Source: Siccibacter turicensis LMG 23730 (lineage in GTDB: Bacteria > Pseudomonadota > Gammaproteobacteria > Enterobacterales > Enterobacteriaceae). Taken from it: 64,000 nt of DNA. The position numbers and the translations under genes are program-made. Positions 36,834 to 45,907 of this stretch are shown here, one piece after another; position 1 is the stretch's first letter, and each line of letters starts with the position of its first letter. The stretch covers positions 62,001 through 126,000 of the forward strand of contig NZ_AWFZ01000017.1 of the NCBI RefSeq assembly GCF_000463155.2, written 5' to 3'. The notes beneath the pieces are model-generated. The model was not told the DNA's origin. It saw only the letters and a list, made by a program, of their open reading frames with translations, and made no database searches.

Positions 36834-37688
36834 TCAGACCAGCGTGCCGTAAATCGTTAGTAGCGCCACTACCACCACAATCACCAGCGTCGCTTTCTTC
36901 GCCATGGACACCGCCGCTTTCGGGGTCTTCACCTTATCGAGATGCGGCTCCTGCGCCAGCGAGAACTGCGCCAGCTGTGTCAGGACGTGATACTGCGAGG
37001 TATGCCGGTCGGCAAGCGAGGCGAACCATGCCGGCAGCGCCTTCTCACCGTGGCCGATAAGCGCATAGGCCACGCCCACCAGCCGCACCGGTATCCAGTC
37101 AACCACGTGCAGCACGCCATCAATGCCGGAACGTAAGCGCTCAACCGGAGTGTGATGACGGGCAAGCCAGGTCTGCCAGGCGCGCAGGAAAGCGTACCCA
37201 CACACCAGCACCGGCCCCGCTTCACCACCGACTACAAACCAGAACAGCGGTGCCAGGTAAAAGCGGTAGTTAATCCACAGCAGCGCGTTTTGCAGCTCGC
37301 GCAGGTACTCGCGCTCGTCGCAGTCCGGCGGCACACCGTGGATGAGCGTCAGCTCGGATGCCATCGCATCACGCGCATGGCTGTCATCGCGGCTGGCGGC
37401 CTTGAGATACGCATGGTAGTGCAGGCGAACCACACCCGCACCAATGCACAGCAGGCCAATCAGGATCCAGACCACCAGCAGCGGCAGATTGAAGAACAGC
37501 CCCTCCAGCGCTTCGAGCAGCAGCCAGACAACCAGCATCACGGCCAGCGTCATGGCAAGCGTCGCGGTCAGAGAAAAGCGCGTGACCCGACGGAATACTA
37601 CCTCCAGCCGGTGATCCAGTTGCCAGTGCTCCCCAAGCTTGAACAGACGCTCAATGATTAACACTAACAACAGGGTAAACAACGTCAT
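36834..37688 (-). CDS. ampE: Beta-lactamase regulator AmpE (inner-membrane protein)
   Basis: 284 residues, E. coli length, with about four hydrophobic segments (N-terminal 2-13, about 45-62, 68-88, and the C-terminal [17 protein letters not shown]). Its precise biochemical role is unsettled; it is encoded with AmpD and was described as a sensory membrane protein in beta-lactamase induction. It lies 9 bp after ampD, forming the ampDE operon. The stop is 18 bp from the convergent GH43 gene. Confidence 0.95.
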   Translation of the reverse strand: MTLFTLLLVLIIERLFKLGEHWQLDHRLEVVFRRVTRFSLTATLAMTLAVMLVVWLLLEALEGLFFNLPLLVVWILIGLLCIGAGVVRLHYHAYLKAASRDDSHARDAMASELTLIHGVPPDCDEREYLRELQNALLWINYRFYLAPLFWFVVGGEAGPVLVCGYAFLRAWQTWLARHHTPVERLRSGIDGVLHVVDWIPVRLVGVAYALIGHGEKALPAWFASLADRHTSQYHVLTQLAQFSLAQEPHLDKVKTPKAAVSMAKKATLVIVVVVALLTIYGTLV

Positions 37689-37697
37689 GTTCTCTCC

Positions 37698-38249
37698 TTA
37701 ATCATGCGAAGTCGCGACCAGCGCACGAAAGCGATCCCAGTCAAATGCCGGGCCAGGGTCGGTTTTGCGTTGTGGGGCGATGTCGCTGTGCCCCGTCATA
37801 TGCTGCGCCAGCGCCGGATAACAGTGGCTCAGCGCGCGGGTGATATTTGCCAGCTGCTGATACTGGGCGTCGGTATAGGCCAGCGTATCGGTGCCTTCAA
37901 GCTCAATGCCGATGGAAAAATCATTGCAGCGTTCGCGCCCCTGATAACAGGAGACACCCGCGTGCCAGGCACGTTTGTTGAAAGGCACATACTGCACAAT
38001 TTCACCGTCACGGCGAATCAGACAGTGTGCAGAGACGCGCAGATGCACGATTTCAGCAAAGAAGGGATCGGCGGAAGCGTCCAGCGTGCCGGTAAACAGC
38101 GCATCGATCCACGGCCCGCCAAATTGTCCCGGCGGCAGGCTGATATTATGCACAACCAGCAGCGAGGGTGGTTCGTTCTCGGGCCGGTCGTCGAAATGGG
38201 AGGAAGGTACTTTTCTTACGCCCACCAGCCAGCCATCATTCAGCTGCAT
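37698..38249 (-). CDS. ampD: 1,6-anhydro-N-acetylmuramyl-L-alanine amidase AmpD
   Basis: 183 residues. Cytosolic zinc amidase that removes the stem peptide from anhydro-muropeptides during wall recycling. Loss of AmpD derepresses AmpC beta-lactamase through AmpR. Zinc ligands are H34 (VVHNIS), His in TGHSDIAP, and Asp in KTDPGPAFDW; E116 lies in GIELEGTD. No disruption is seen, so the gene looks functional. It is divergent from nadC, with an 87-bp promoter region, and is followed by ampE. Confidence 0.98.
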   Translation of the reverse strand: MQLNDGWLVGVRKVPSSHFDDRPENEPPSLLVVHNISLPPGQFGGPWIDALFTGTLDASADPFFAEIVHLRVSAHCLIRRDGEIVQYVPFNKRAWHAGVSCYQGRERCNDFSIGIELEGTDTLAYTDAQYQQLANITRALSHCYPALAQHMTGHSDIAPQRKTDPGPAFDWDRFRALVATSHD

Positions 38250-38312
38250 GAAGGGTGTCTCCTTTGTATGGTACTTAAACTCGCTTCAGAGTAGCATGTT
38301 TCAATCTTTTGA

Positions 38313-39227
<915 letters not shown>

Positions 39228-39236
39228 CCCATGACG

Positions 39237-39267
39237 ACGGCGCGCCGCCTGGCCGCGCCGTTATTTT
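39237..39267 (+). terminator. Probable terminator after nadC
   Basis: ACGGCGCG (39237-39244) and CGCGCCGT (39254-39261) with a 9-base loop, followed by TATTTTG. An 8-bp GC-rich stem, 9 bp after the nadC stop. Confidence 0.7.
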
Positions 39268-39410
39268 GCGAGCCTCACCGCACCCGCCACTCAACGTACT
39301 GCAACCCCCTTATCTTCTCCTGAAAGCCTCTCCACGATTGCTGTTTTGCCGCTCGCCTGTCCGGTTTGCCTTTGCCAGAGTGGGCTCACCCTAAACACAA
39401 GGAGTGGAAA

Positions 39411-39848
39411 ATGAACAAACAGCAAGGCTTTACCCTGATTGAATTGATGGTGGTGATCGCCATCATCGCTATCCTTAGCGCCGTCGGCATACCGGCTTAC
39501 CAGAACTACCTGCGTAAAGCGGCATTAACCGATGTCCTGCAAACGTTCCTGCCCTACCGCACCGCCGTTGAGCTGTGCGCCATCGATCGCGGCGGCCTCA
39601 ACAGCTGTGATGCCGGAAGTAACGGTATTCCCGGCGTACGAACCAGCCGCTACGTCTCGTCGATGAGCCTCGGCAAAGGCGTCGTAACCCTGGCCGGAAA
39701 ATCGAGCCTCAACGGGCTGACGGTCACTCTGACGCCAGTCTGGAGCGACGCCAAAGGGATTGAGGGCTGGAACCGCGTCTGCACCGTGACGGGCGACAGC
39801 GCCCTGCAGCAGGCCTGCGAGGACGTGTTCCGCTTTAGCGTGGAATAA
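39411..39848 (+). CDS. ppdD: Type IV major pilin PpdD (prepilin)
   Basis: 145 residues. The N-terminus MNKQQG-FTLIELM is a perfect type IV prepilin signal: cleavage after G6, N-methylation of F7, and E11 (the Glu at mature position 5), followed by the hydrophobic helix VVIAIIAILSAVGIPAY. The C-terminal head has cysteines in AVELCAID, NSCDAG, RVCTVT and QACEDV, likely two disulfides. GGAG lies 5 bases before the ATG. The 15-codon upward extension is rejected. It heads a ppdD-hofB-hofC unit encoding pilin, assembly ATPase and platform protein. Confidence 0.96.
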   Translation: MNKQQGFTLIELMVVIAIIAILSAVGIPAYQNYLRKAALTDVLQTFLPYRTAVELCAIDRGGLNSCDAGSNGIPGVRTSRYVSSMSLGKGVVTLAGKSSLNGLTVTLTPVWSDAKGIEGWNRVCTVTGDSALQQACEDVFRFSVE

Positions 39849-39859
39849 GGGAGGCCACC

Positions 39860-41239
39860 ATGACAAACCCGCATCTCGCCGGACTGTGCAAACGCTACGG
39901 CGCGCATCTTATCGGCGTTACCGATACGGTTGTCCATATTGCCGTGGTGGGGCATCCCGCCCAGGCGCTGCTGGACGCCCTGCGCTTTTCAACGTCAAAA
40001 CAGGTGGATATCGAGTGCTGGAGCGCCGAGCGTATGGAAAAGGAGCAGCATGCCGCCTCGCCCGCAGCGGCGCAGGAGGAGGACCTGCCGGTGACGGAGT
40101 GGGTCAACCAGACCCTGACCGAAGCGCTGGCGCGTCGCGCCTCGGATATTCACTTCGAACCCGGCGAGAGCGGTTACCAGGTGCGCCTGCGTATTGATGG
40201 CGCACTCCATCTGGCCGCACGGGCACCGGCTAAAATGGCCGCCACCATCGCGGCACGGCTGAAGGTGCTGGGTAACCTGGATATTGCAGAGCGACGGGTT
40301 CCGCAGGACGGGCAGTTCAGCATCATGCTGGGGGAGCAGAAGGTGTCGTTTCGTCTTTCAACGCTTCCCTGCCTGCACGGTGAAAAAGTGGTGCTGCGCC
40401 TGCAGCACCAGGGTAAGAAGCACATTGATGCTGGCGCGCTCGGTATGAGCTCGTCACAGCTGAAGACCTTTCGCCATACGCTCCATCAACCCCAGGGTCT
40501 GGTGCTGGTCACCGGCCCGACGGGCAGTGGAAAAACCATGACGCTCTACAGCGCGCTGGGGGAAAGAAACCAGCCGGAGGTTAATATCTGCAGCGTGGAA
40601 GATCCCGTCGAGCTGCCCCTGGCGGGGTTAACGCAGACGCAGATCCACCCTAAAGCAGGCCTGACGTTTCAGACCATCCTGCGCGCCCTGCTACGTCAGG
40701 ACCCGGATATCATCATGGTGGGCGAGATCCGGGATGGCGAGACGGCAGAGATCGCCATCAACGCCGCGCAAACCGGCCATCTGGTGCTCTCCACCCTGCA
40801 TACCAACTCCACCATTGAAACCCTTACCCGCCTTGAGCAGATGGGCGTCGCGCGCTGGATGCTGGCCTCGGCGCTCAAGCTGGTGCTGGCGCAGCGGCTG
40901 GTGCGTAAGCTCTGCCCTCACTGCCGCAGCCTGCACCCTGAGCCGGTGCAGCTGCCCAAAGCACTCTGGCCGCAGCCGCTGCCCAACTGGAAAGCCAACG
41001 GCTGCGAACGCTGCTACGCCGGGTTCTATGGCCGCATTGCGCTGTTCGAAATGCTCAACGTCACCCCGGAGCTGAGCCGCCTCATCGTGGCCGGCGCCTC
41101 GGCCAGCGAAACGGAAAAGCTGGCGCATCAGCAGGGCATGAAAAGCCTGTTTGCCCACGGGCTACGGGCGGTCGATGAAGGCAAAACCACCATCGAAGAG
41201 GTATATCGCGTAATAGGTGTGCCGCATGGCACCGCGTAG
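39860..41239 (+). CDS. hofB: Type IV pilus assembly ATPase HofB (GspE/PilB family)
   Basis: 459 residues. Hexameric ATPase that drives pilin polymerisation. Walker A is GPTGSGKT (about residues 219-226), the Asp box is NICSVEDPVE, Walker B is IIMVGEIRDGETAE, and the His box is HTNS. A tetra-cysteine zinc site is formed by CPHC and CERC near 351-387. The ATG at 39860 is 11 bp after ppdD, with GGGAGG upstream. It overlaps hofC by 14 bases. E. coli makes PpdD pili only under special conditions, so expression here is uncertain. Confidence 0.95.
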   Translation: MTNPHLAGLCKRYGAHLIGVTDTVVHIAVVGHPAQALLDALRFSTSKQVDIECWSAERMEKEQHAASPAAAQEEDLPVTEWVNQTLTEALARRASDIHFEPGESGYQVRLRIDGALHLAARAPAKMAATIAARLKVLGNLDIAERRVPQDGQFSIMLGEQKVSFRLSTLPCLHGEKVVLRLQHQGKKHIDAGALGMSSSQLKTFRHTLHQPQGLVLVTGPTGSGKTMTLYSALGERNQPEVNICSVEDPVELPLAGLTQTQIHPKAGLTFQTILRALLRQDPDIIMVGEIRDGETAEIAINAAQTGHLVLSTLHTNSTIETLTRLEQMGVARWMLASALKLVLAQRLVRKLCPHCRSLHPEPVQLPKALWPQPLPNWKANGCERCYAGFYGRIALFEMLNVTPELSRLIVAGASASETEKLAHQQGMKSLFAHGLRAVDEGKTTIEEVYRVIGVPHGTA

Positions 41240-42428
41240 CCAGCTGTGGCGCTGGGAGGGTATCACCGCACAGGGGGAGCGCAGCCAGGGGGTGATGCTG
41301 TCGCCGGACAAAGCCGATGCCGCACTCGATCTCCAGAGTGAAGGCATCACGGTGCTTGCGCTCCGCCATCAATGGGTTCAGTCCCGCTACTGGCGCATCG
41401 AATACGTGATTCAGTTCGCCCGCCAGCTTGCCACCCTGCTACAGGCCGGGGTGACGCTGGCTGAAGGGCTGACGCTGATGGCGCAGCAGGACCCGGTGCC
41501 GCAGTGGCGCGCGCTGCTGCAGCGCCTGACCCGGCAAATTCTGCAGGGCGAGCCGTTCTCCGTGGCGCTGAAAGCCTGGCCGGAGATCTTCTCACCGCTG
41601 TTTGTCGCACTTATCGAAACCGGAGAGCTGACAGGTAAGCTGGAGGAGTGCTGTCTGCATCTGGCGCGCCAGCAGGAGGCGCAGTGGGTATTGAAGAAGA
41701 AAGTGTACAAAGCGCTTCGCTATCCGGGCTTTATTATTGCCCTTGCTCTGGCGGTGACCGCCGGGATGCTCGGCTTTGTACTGCCGGAGTTCGCGGCTAT
41801 CTACCAGGCGTTTAACACGCCGCTGCCGGCGCTGACCCGGGGCGTCATCGCCCTGTCAGATGGGGTGGCCGACTACGGATTTCTGGCGCTGGCCGTCGTG
41901 CCGGTCGTCTGGGCCGCCGGGCGTCTCTCACAGCGTAATGCGCGCTGCCATACCGTCTGTCAGCGGGCACTACTCAAAATGCCGCTTGCCGGGGAGCTGA
42001 TACGCGGGCACCGGTTAAGCCAGATCTACATGGTGCTCTCCTTAACCCAGCAGGCCGGCATCCCTTTGCTCAACGGTCTGGGATGCGCGAACAATACCCT
42101 GCCCGCGCGGTTCTGGCGTCAGACGATGGAGCGTATAACGCATCGTGTCTCACAGGGGGAGCCGCTCTGGCGCGCCATGGAAGAGGAAACCGTCTTCAGC
42201 CCGTGGTGTACTCCACTGATTCGCATCGGGGAGATGACCGGCTCGCTGGATACCATGCTCAACCGTCTGGCGGCGCTGCACGCTGCACGCACCGGCGAAC
42301 GGGCCGACAGCCTGGCCGCAGCGCTTGAACCAATCATCATGGTGGTAATGGGCGTCATCATCGGCACCCTGGTCGTGGCCATGTATCTGCCGATTTTCCA
42401 TCTTGGGGATGCCATGAGCGCCGGATAA
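41226..42428 (+). CDS. hofC: Type IV pilus inner-membrane platform protein HofC (GspF/PilC family)
   Basis: 400 residues. Two repeated GspF domains (about 60-180 and 265-385), each with the family pattern QLATLLQAGVTLAEGL and LIETGELTGKLEE, or TQQAGIPLLNGL and IRIGEMTGSLD. Three hydrophobic segments lie near 170-190, 220-235 and 365-390. The ATG at 41226 overlaps hofB by 14 bases; an upstream GTG at 41217 is less likely. It is last of the ppdD-hofBC unit and convergent with guaC across a terminator. Confidence 0.95.
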   Translation: MAPRSQLWRWEGITAQGERSQGVMLSPDKADAALDLQSEGITVLALRHQWVQSRYWRIEYVIQFARQLATLLQAGVTLAEGLTLMAQQDPVPQWRALLQRLTRQILQGEPFSVALKAWPEIFSPLFVALIETGELTGKLEECCLHLARQQEAQWVLKKKVYKALRYPGFIIALALAVTAGMLGFVLPEFAAIYQAFNTPLPALTRGVIALSDGVADYGFLALAVVPVVWAAGRLSQRNARCHTVCQRALLKMPLAGELIRGHRLSQIYMVLSLTQQAGIPLLNGLGCANNTLPARFWRQTMERITHRVSQGEPLWRAMEEETVFSPWCTPLIRIGEMTGSLDTMLNRLAALHAARTGERADSLAAALEPIIMVVMGVIIGTLVVAMYLPIFHLGDAMSAG

Positions 42429-42453
42429 AAAAAGGGCATCCTGCTGGATGCCC
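42427..42453 (-). terminator. Terminator after guaC (also between hofC and guaC)
   Basis: GGGCATCC (42434-42441), loop TGCT, GGATGCCC (42446-42453). On the minus strand it is followed by TTTTTTT, a good guaC terminator. On the plus strand the tail is only GTTAAAA, so hofC termination is weaker. The hairpin begins 6 bp after the hofC stop. Confidence 0.9.
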
Positions 42454-42478
42454 GTTAAAACAGAGGAACGCGCCCGGC

Positions 42479-43522
42479 TTAGTTGCCGTTGAATACGCGG
42501 TTCTCCTGCTCGAGTACGCGAATGAAGGTGGTGCGCTTGGTCAGCTCTTTCAGGCGCTCCGCCCCGACGTATGTGCATGCTGAGCGCAAGCCGCCGAGAA
42601 TATCGCGCGCGGTATTTTCCACCGGGCCACGCAGCTTGAGCTTCACGGTTTTGCCCTCTGCCGCACGGTACTGCGCTACGCCGCCTACGTGACGGTTCAT
42701 CGCCGATTCGGAGCTCATGCCGTAGAACAGCATAAATTTCTCGCCGTTCTCTTCCACCAGCGTACCGCCGCTCTCGTCATGCCCGGCCAGCATGCCACCC
42801 AGCATCACAAAATCGGCGCCGCCGCCGAACGCTTTGGCGACATCGCCCGGTACGGCGCAGCCGCCGTCACTGACAATCTGGCCACCGAGGCCATGCGCCG
42901 CGTCGGCACACTCGATGACCGCGGAGAGCTGCGGATAACCCACGCCGGTCTTAACACGGGTGGTGCAGACGGAACCCGGACCGATGCCAACTTTAACGAT
43001 GTCGGCCCCGGAGAGGATCAGCTCTTCACACATCTCGCCGGTGACCACGTTGCCCGCGCAGATGACTTTATCCGGCCAGGCTTCGCGCGCTTTACTGAGG
43101 AACTTCACGAAGTGTTCCGAGTAGCCGTTAGCGACGTCAATGCAGATAAACTTGAGGTGAGACGAAAGCGCCAGGATCTGTTTGGTTTTGGTAAAGTCGG
43201 CATCAGAGGTGCCGGTCGACACCATTACATGGCGCAGCGTGCTTTCCGGTACGGCGTTGACGAAACCCGCCCAGTCCTGCACGCTATAGTGTTTGTGCAC
43301 GGCGGTGAGAATATCGAATGCGGCCAGCGCTTTCGCCATGGCGAATGTCCCTACCGTATCCATATTGGCAGCGATAATGGGAACCCCGGACCAGGAAATA
43401 CCAGCGTGCTTGAAAGTGAATTGACGTTCGAGTTCAACGTCGGAGCGGCTTTTCAGCGTGGAGCGTTTAGGGCGGATAAGAACGTCTTTGAAACCTAACT
43501 TCAGATCTTCTTCAATACGCAT
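42479..43522 (-). CDS. guaC: GMP reductase
   Basis: 347 residues. NADPH-dependent conversion of GMP to IMP, balancing guanine and adenine nucleotides. IMPDH/GMPR TIM barrel without a CBS domain. The catalytic Cys is C186 in GPGSVCTTR, the nucleotide-binding segment is [14 protein letters not shown], and the [14 protein letters not shown] and YGMSSESAM loops are present. The ATG at 43522 gives [15 protein letters not shown] candidate promoter lies at 43597-43624. It is divergent from coaE. Confidence 0.98.
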   Translation of the reverse strand: MRIEEDLKLGFKDVLIRPKRSTLKSRSDVELERQFTFKHAGISWSGVPIIAANMDTVGTFAMAKALAAFDILTAVHKHYSVQDWAGFVNAVPESTLRHVMVSTGTSDADFTKTKQILALSSHLKFICIDVANGYSEHFVKFLSKAREAWPDKVICAGNVVTGEMCEELILSGADIVKVGIGPGSVCTTRVKTGVGYPQLSAVIECADAAHGLGGQIVSDGGCAVPGDVAKAFGGGADFVMLGGMLAGHDESGGTLVEENGEKFMLFYGMSSESAMNRHVGGVAQYRAAEGKTVKLKLRGPVENTARDILGGLRSACTYVGAERLKELTKRTTFIRVLEQENRVFNGN

Positions 43523-43596
43523 GTGCGGATTCCTGGGTTAATGGCGATGGACGCAAAGAGAAAAGCGGCGGTGCAACTGCCAACTCCAGTGACGTT

Positions 43597-43624
43597 ATCA
43601 TACGCACTAAAAATGGCGCCGCAA
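43597..43624 (-). promoter_or_regulatory. Candidate guaC promoter
   Basis: On the minus strand TTGCGG (43619-43624), a 16-bp spacer and TATGAT (43597-43602), about 75 bp before the guaC start. Good -10 match, moderate -35 match. Confidence 0.45.
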
Positions 43625-43725
43625 GACTGCGAAAACCTTCTTTTTTGCGCTACAATCCGGGAAATTTACCTGAAAAATGGCTTTTCGCACCGGATTTGCA
43701 ACGCAGCCAGACGGACAGGCATCCT

Positions 43726-43764
43726 GCATCAATACGCACGGTCAGATTGATGCGTTCTTTTTTG
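43726..43764 (+). promoter_or_regulatory. Terminator-like hairpin in the coaE leader
   Basis: GCATCAAT (43726-43733) and ATTGATGC (43746-43753) form a perfect 8-bp stem with a 12-base loop, followed by GTTCTTTTTTG. It has the form of an intrinsic terminator on the plus strand and ends 29 bp before the coaE ATG, so it may attenuate coaE or stop transcripts arriving from upstream. A TACAAT at 43651-43656 could be the -10 of a promoter before it. Confidence 0.5.
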
Positions 43765-43793
43765 CCGCATGACGAGAATTCAGGAACCTTTTT

Positions 43794-44414
43794 ATGGCTT
43801 ATACGGTTGCGCTGACGGGCGGAGTAGGAAGTGGCAAAAGCACGGTTGCCGACGCCTTTGCGCACCTTGGCGTCACGGTTATCGACGCAGACATCATTGC
43901 CCGTCAGGTTGTAGAACCCGGTACGCCCGCACTGTCAGCCATTATCGATCGTTTCGGCAGCGGCATCTGCTTGCCGGACGGCACGCTTAACCGCCGCGCG
44001 CTGCGGGAAAAAATCTTTGCCCGCGCCGAAGACAAAGCCTGGTTAAACGCCCTGCTGCATCCGTTGATTGGACAACAAACCCGGCAGGAAATTGCACAAG
44101 CCACCTCGGATTACGTACTCTGGGTTGTTCCGCTGCTCGTGGAAAACCAGTTACACAAAAATGCGGATCGCATTCTGGTCGTTGACGTCACCCCTGACAC
44201 CCAGCTCAGACGTACTATGCTTCGGGATAACGTACCGCGAGAACTCGCGGAAAAAATGCTGGCCGCGCAGGCGTCACGGGAAGCACGACTGGCGATAGCC
44301 GACGACGTCATCGATAATAACGGCGCACCAGAAGCGATTGTTTCAGATGTTGCCCGCCTGCATCAGCGCTACCTCGCCCTGGCTAAGCAGGCCGAACAAC
44401 AGGAATATGAGTAA
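43794..44414 (+). CDS. coaE: Dephospho-CoA kinase
   Basis: 206 residues. Last step of CoA synthesis, phosphorylating the ribose 3'-hydroxyl of dephospho-CoA. The P-loop is GGVGSGKST (9-17), the Asp at 33 lies in [11 protein letters not shown], and the lid region contains MLRDNVPRE. An AGGAACC lies 7 bases before the ATG. The stop overlaps the zapD start by one base (TAATG). coaE-zapD-yacG is a conserved enteric operon. Confidence 0.97.
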   Translation: MAYTVALTGGVGSGKSTVADAFAHLGVTVIDADIIARQVVEPGTPALSAIIDRFGSGICLPDGTLNRRALREKIFARAEDKAWLNALLHPLIGQQTRQEIAQATSDYVLWVVPLLVENQLHKNADRILVVDVTPDTQLRRTMLRDNVPRELAEKMLAAQASREARLAIADDVIDNNGAPEAIVSDVARLHQRYLALAKQAEQQEYE

Positions 44415-45157
44415 TGCACACCCACGTCCTCTACGAACACCCGTTGAATGAGAAGATGCGCACCTGGCTGCGCATCGAGTTTCTTCTGAACCAGCTGAAT
44501 GCCCAGCTACCGCTGCGCGACCATGCCACCGCCCTGCACTTCTTCCGCAACGCCGGCGATCTGCTGGATATCTTCGAACGCGGCGACGTGCGATCTGAGC
44601 TGATCAAAGAGCTGGATCGGCAGCAGCGTAAGCTGCAGGCATGGGTTGAAGTGCCCGGCGTCGATCAGGAGATGATCGCCACCCTGCGTCATAAGCTGAA
44701 AGCGTGCAGCAGCGTGCTGTTAGCCGCGCCGCGCATGGGACAGGTACTGCGTGAAGACCGGCTTATCGCTCTGGTACGACAGCGGCTGAGTATTCCGGGC
44801 GGCTGTTGCAGCTTCGATCTGCCCAGCCTGCAGCTGTGGCTTTATCTGCCGCAGGAGATTCGCGATGAGCAGGTAAATGGCTGGATCGCCAGCCTGGAGC
44901 CGCTCAATCAGGCGCTCCGTCTGGTGCTTGATCTGGTGCGCAACTCCTCCGCGCTACGTAAACAGACCAGCCTGAACGGCTTTTACCAGGATAACGCCGA
45001 AGATACCGATCTGCTGCGTCTGCAGCTGAATCTGGCGGATGGACTTTATCCGCAGATCTCAGGTCATAAAAGCCGGTTTGCGATTCGTTTTCTGCCGCTC
45101 GACAGTGAAAAAGGCAGCGTGCCGGAGCGTCTCGATTTTGAACTGGCCTGCTGTTAA
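44414..45157 (+). CDS. zapD: Cell division protein ZapD
   Basis: 247 residues, as in E. coli ZapD (YacF). It binds the FtsZ C-terminal tail and cross-links FtsZ filaments at the Z-ring. The N-terminal half is alpha-helical ([14 protein letters not shown] through RKLQAWVEV) and the rest is a beta-barrel-type domain ending FDFELACC-like (RLDFELACC). The ATG overlaps the coaE stop by one base. yacG follows after 9 bp. Its partner ftsZ is encoded about 5 kb downstream on the other strand. Confidence 0.96.
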   Translation: MHTHVLYEHPLNEKMRTWLRIEFLLNQLNAQLPLRDHATALHFFRNAGDLLDIFERGDVRSELIKELDRQQRKLQAWVEVPGVDQEMIATLRHKLKACSSVLLAAPRMGQVLREDRLIALVRQRLSIPGGCCSFDLPSLQLWLYLPQEIRDEQVNGWIASLEPLNQALRLVLDLVRNSSALRKQTSLNGFYQDNAEDTDLLRLQLNLADGLYPQISGHKSRFAIRFLPLDSEKGSVPERLDFELACC

Positions 45158-45166
45158 GGAGAAATA

Positions 45167-45367
45167 ATGAGCGACAGTGATATTACCCGCGTCAATTGCC
45201 CAACCTGTGGCCGCAGCGTCGTCTGGAACGAAAGCAGCCCCTACCGGCCCTTCTGTTCAAAGCGCTGCCAGCTTATCGATCTCGGTGAGTGGGCGGACGA
45301 AGAAAAACGTATTCCCAGCAGTGGCGATCTGTCGGATACCGACGACTGGAGTGAACAGCAGCACTAA
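45167..45367 (+). CDS. yacG: DNA gyrase inhibitor YacG
   Basis: 66 residues. Small zinc protein that binds the GyrB C-terminal region and inhibits gyrase. The four zinc cysteines are in CPTC (residues 8 and 11) and CSKRC (27 and 31). The acidic disordered tail follows ([16 protein letters not shown]). AAGGAG lies 6 bases before the ATG. It is the last gene of coaE-zapD-yacG and is convergent with mutT, 83 bp away. Confidence 0.96.
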   Translation: MSDSDITRVNCPTCGRSVVWNESSPYRPFCSKRCQLIDLGEWADEEKRIPSSGDLSDTDDWSEQQH

Positions 45368-45450
45368 AACGGCAGCGGCCGCCGTCAATCGCGGTCAGCG
45401 CCTTGTTCGACAGGCCGCGAGGCACCCTGCACATCGCGGCAAGCGTGTGG

Positions 45451-45849
45451 TTATTGTCCGTCAGCGTCACGCAGGCGGGCGATGACCGGAGCGTTAGCAG
45501 GCGGGAACGCGCTACTGTCGAGGGCGGTCTGGGCAACCCAACTGCCTGCCTGCCCCTCTTTCCCCCACGGCTCCCCCTCCCAGGCGTCCACCATGAAGAA
45601 CCAGAAAGCAATATGACGGTCGTCGAAGGTATGTTCCAGCGTCTGGAACAGCGTAAAGTCCGTGGCGCTAATACCGATCTCTTCATGCAGCTCACGCACC
45701 AGCGCCTGTTCAGGCGTTTCGTGTGCCTCAATTTTCCCGCCGGGAAACTCTGATTTACCCGCCATATGCGCATCGGCCGCGCGCTGGGTAATGAAGATTT
45801 CACCTGCGGCGTTGCGGATGATGCCCGCTGCGATTCGGATATGTTTCAT
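45451..45849 (-). CDS. mutT: 8-oxo-dGTP diphosphatase MutT
   Basis: 132 residues, slightly longer than E. coli MutT (129). It hydrolyses 8-oxo-dGTP and prevents A-to-C transversions. The Nudix box is intact: G37, then E-T-P through REL and EE-x-G (GGKIEAHETPEQ, then RELHEEIGI). Two tandem ATGs exist (45852 and 45849); the second aligns with the E. coli start. The extra length is at the C-terminus (LRDADGQ). It lies after secA on the same strand, with a terminator between them. Confidence 0.95.
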   Translation of the reverse strand: MKHIRIAAGIIRNAAGEIFITQRAADAHMAGKSEFPGGKIEAHETPEQALVRELHEEIGISATDFTLFQTLEHTFDDRHIAFWFFMVDAWEGEPWGKEGQAGSWVAQTALDSSAFPPANAPVIARLRDADGQ

Positions 45850-45863
45850 CATAATCAGCCTGT

Positions 45864-45890
45864 AAAAAAGGCGCAGTTTCCTGCGCCTTT
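45864..45890 (-). terminator. Terminator between secA and mutT
   Basis: AAAGGCGCAG, loop TTTC, CTGCGCCTTT (45867-45890). On the minus strand it is followed by six T. It lies 18 bp after the secA stop and 15 bp before the mutT start, so mutT is reached by readthrough or by its own promoter inside secA. Confidence 0.88.
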
Positions 45891-45907
45891 GCTTATTTCA
45901 GGGGACC

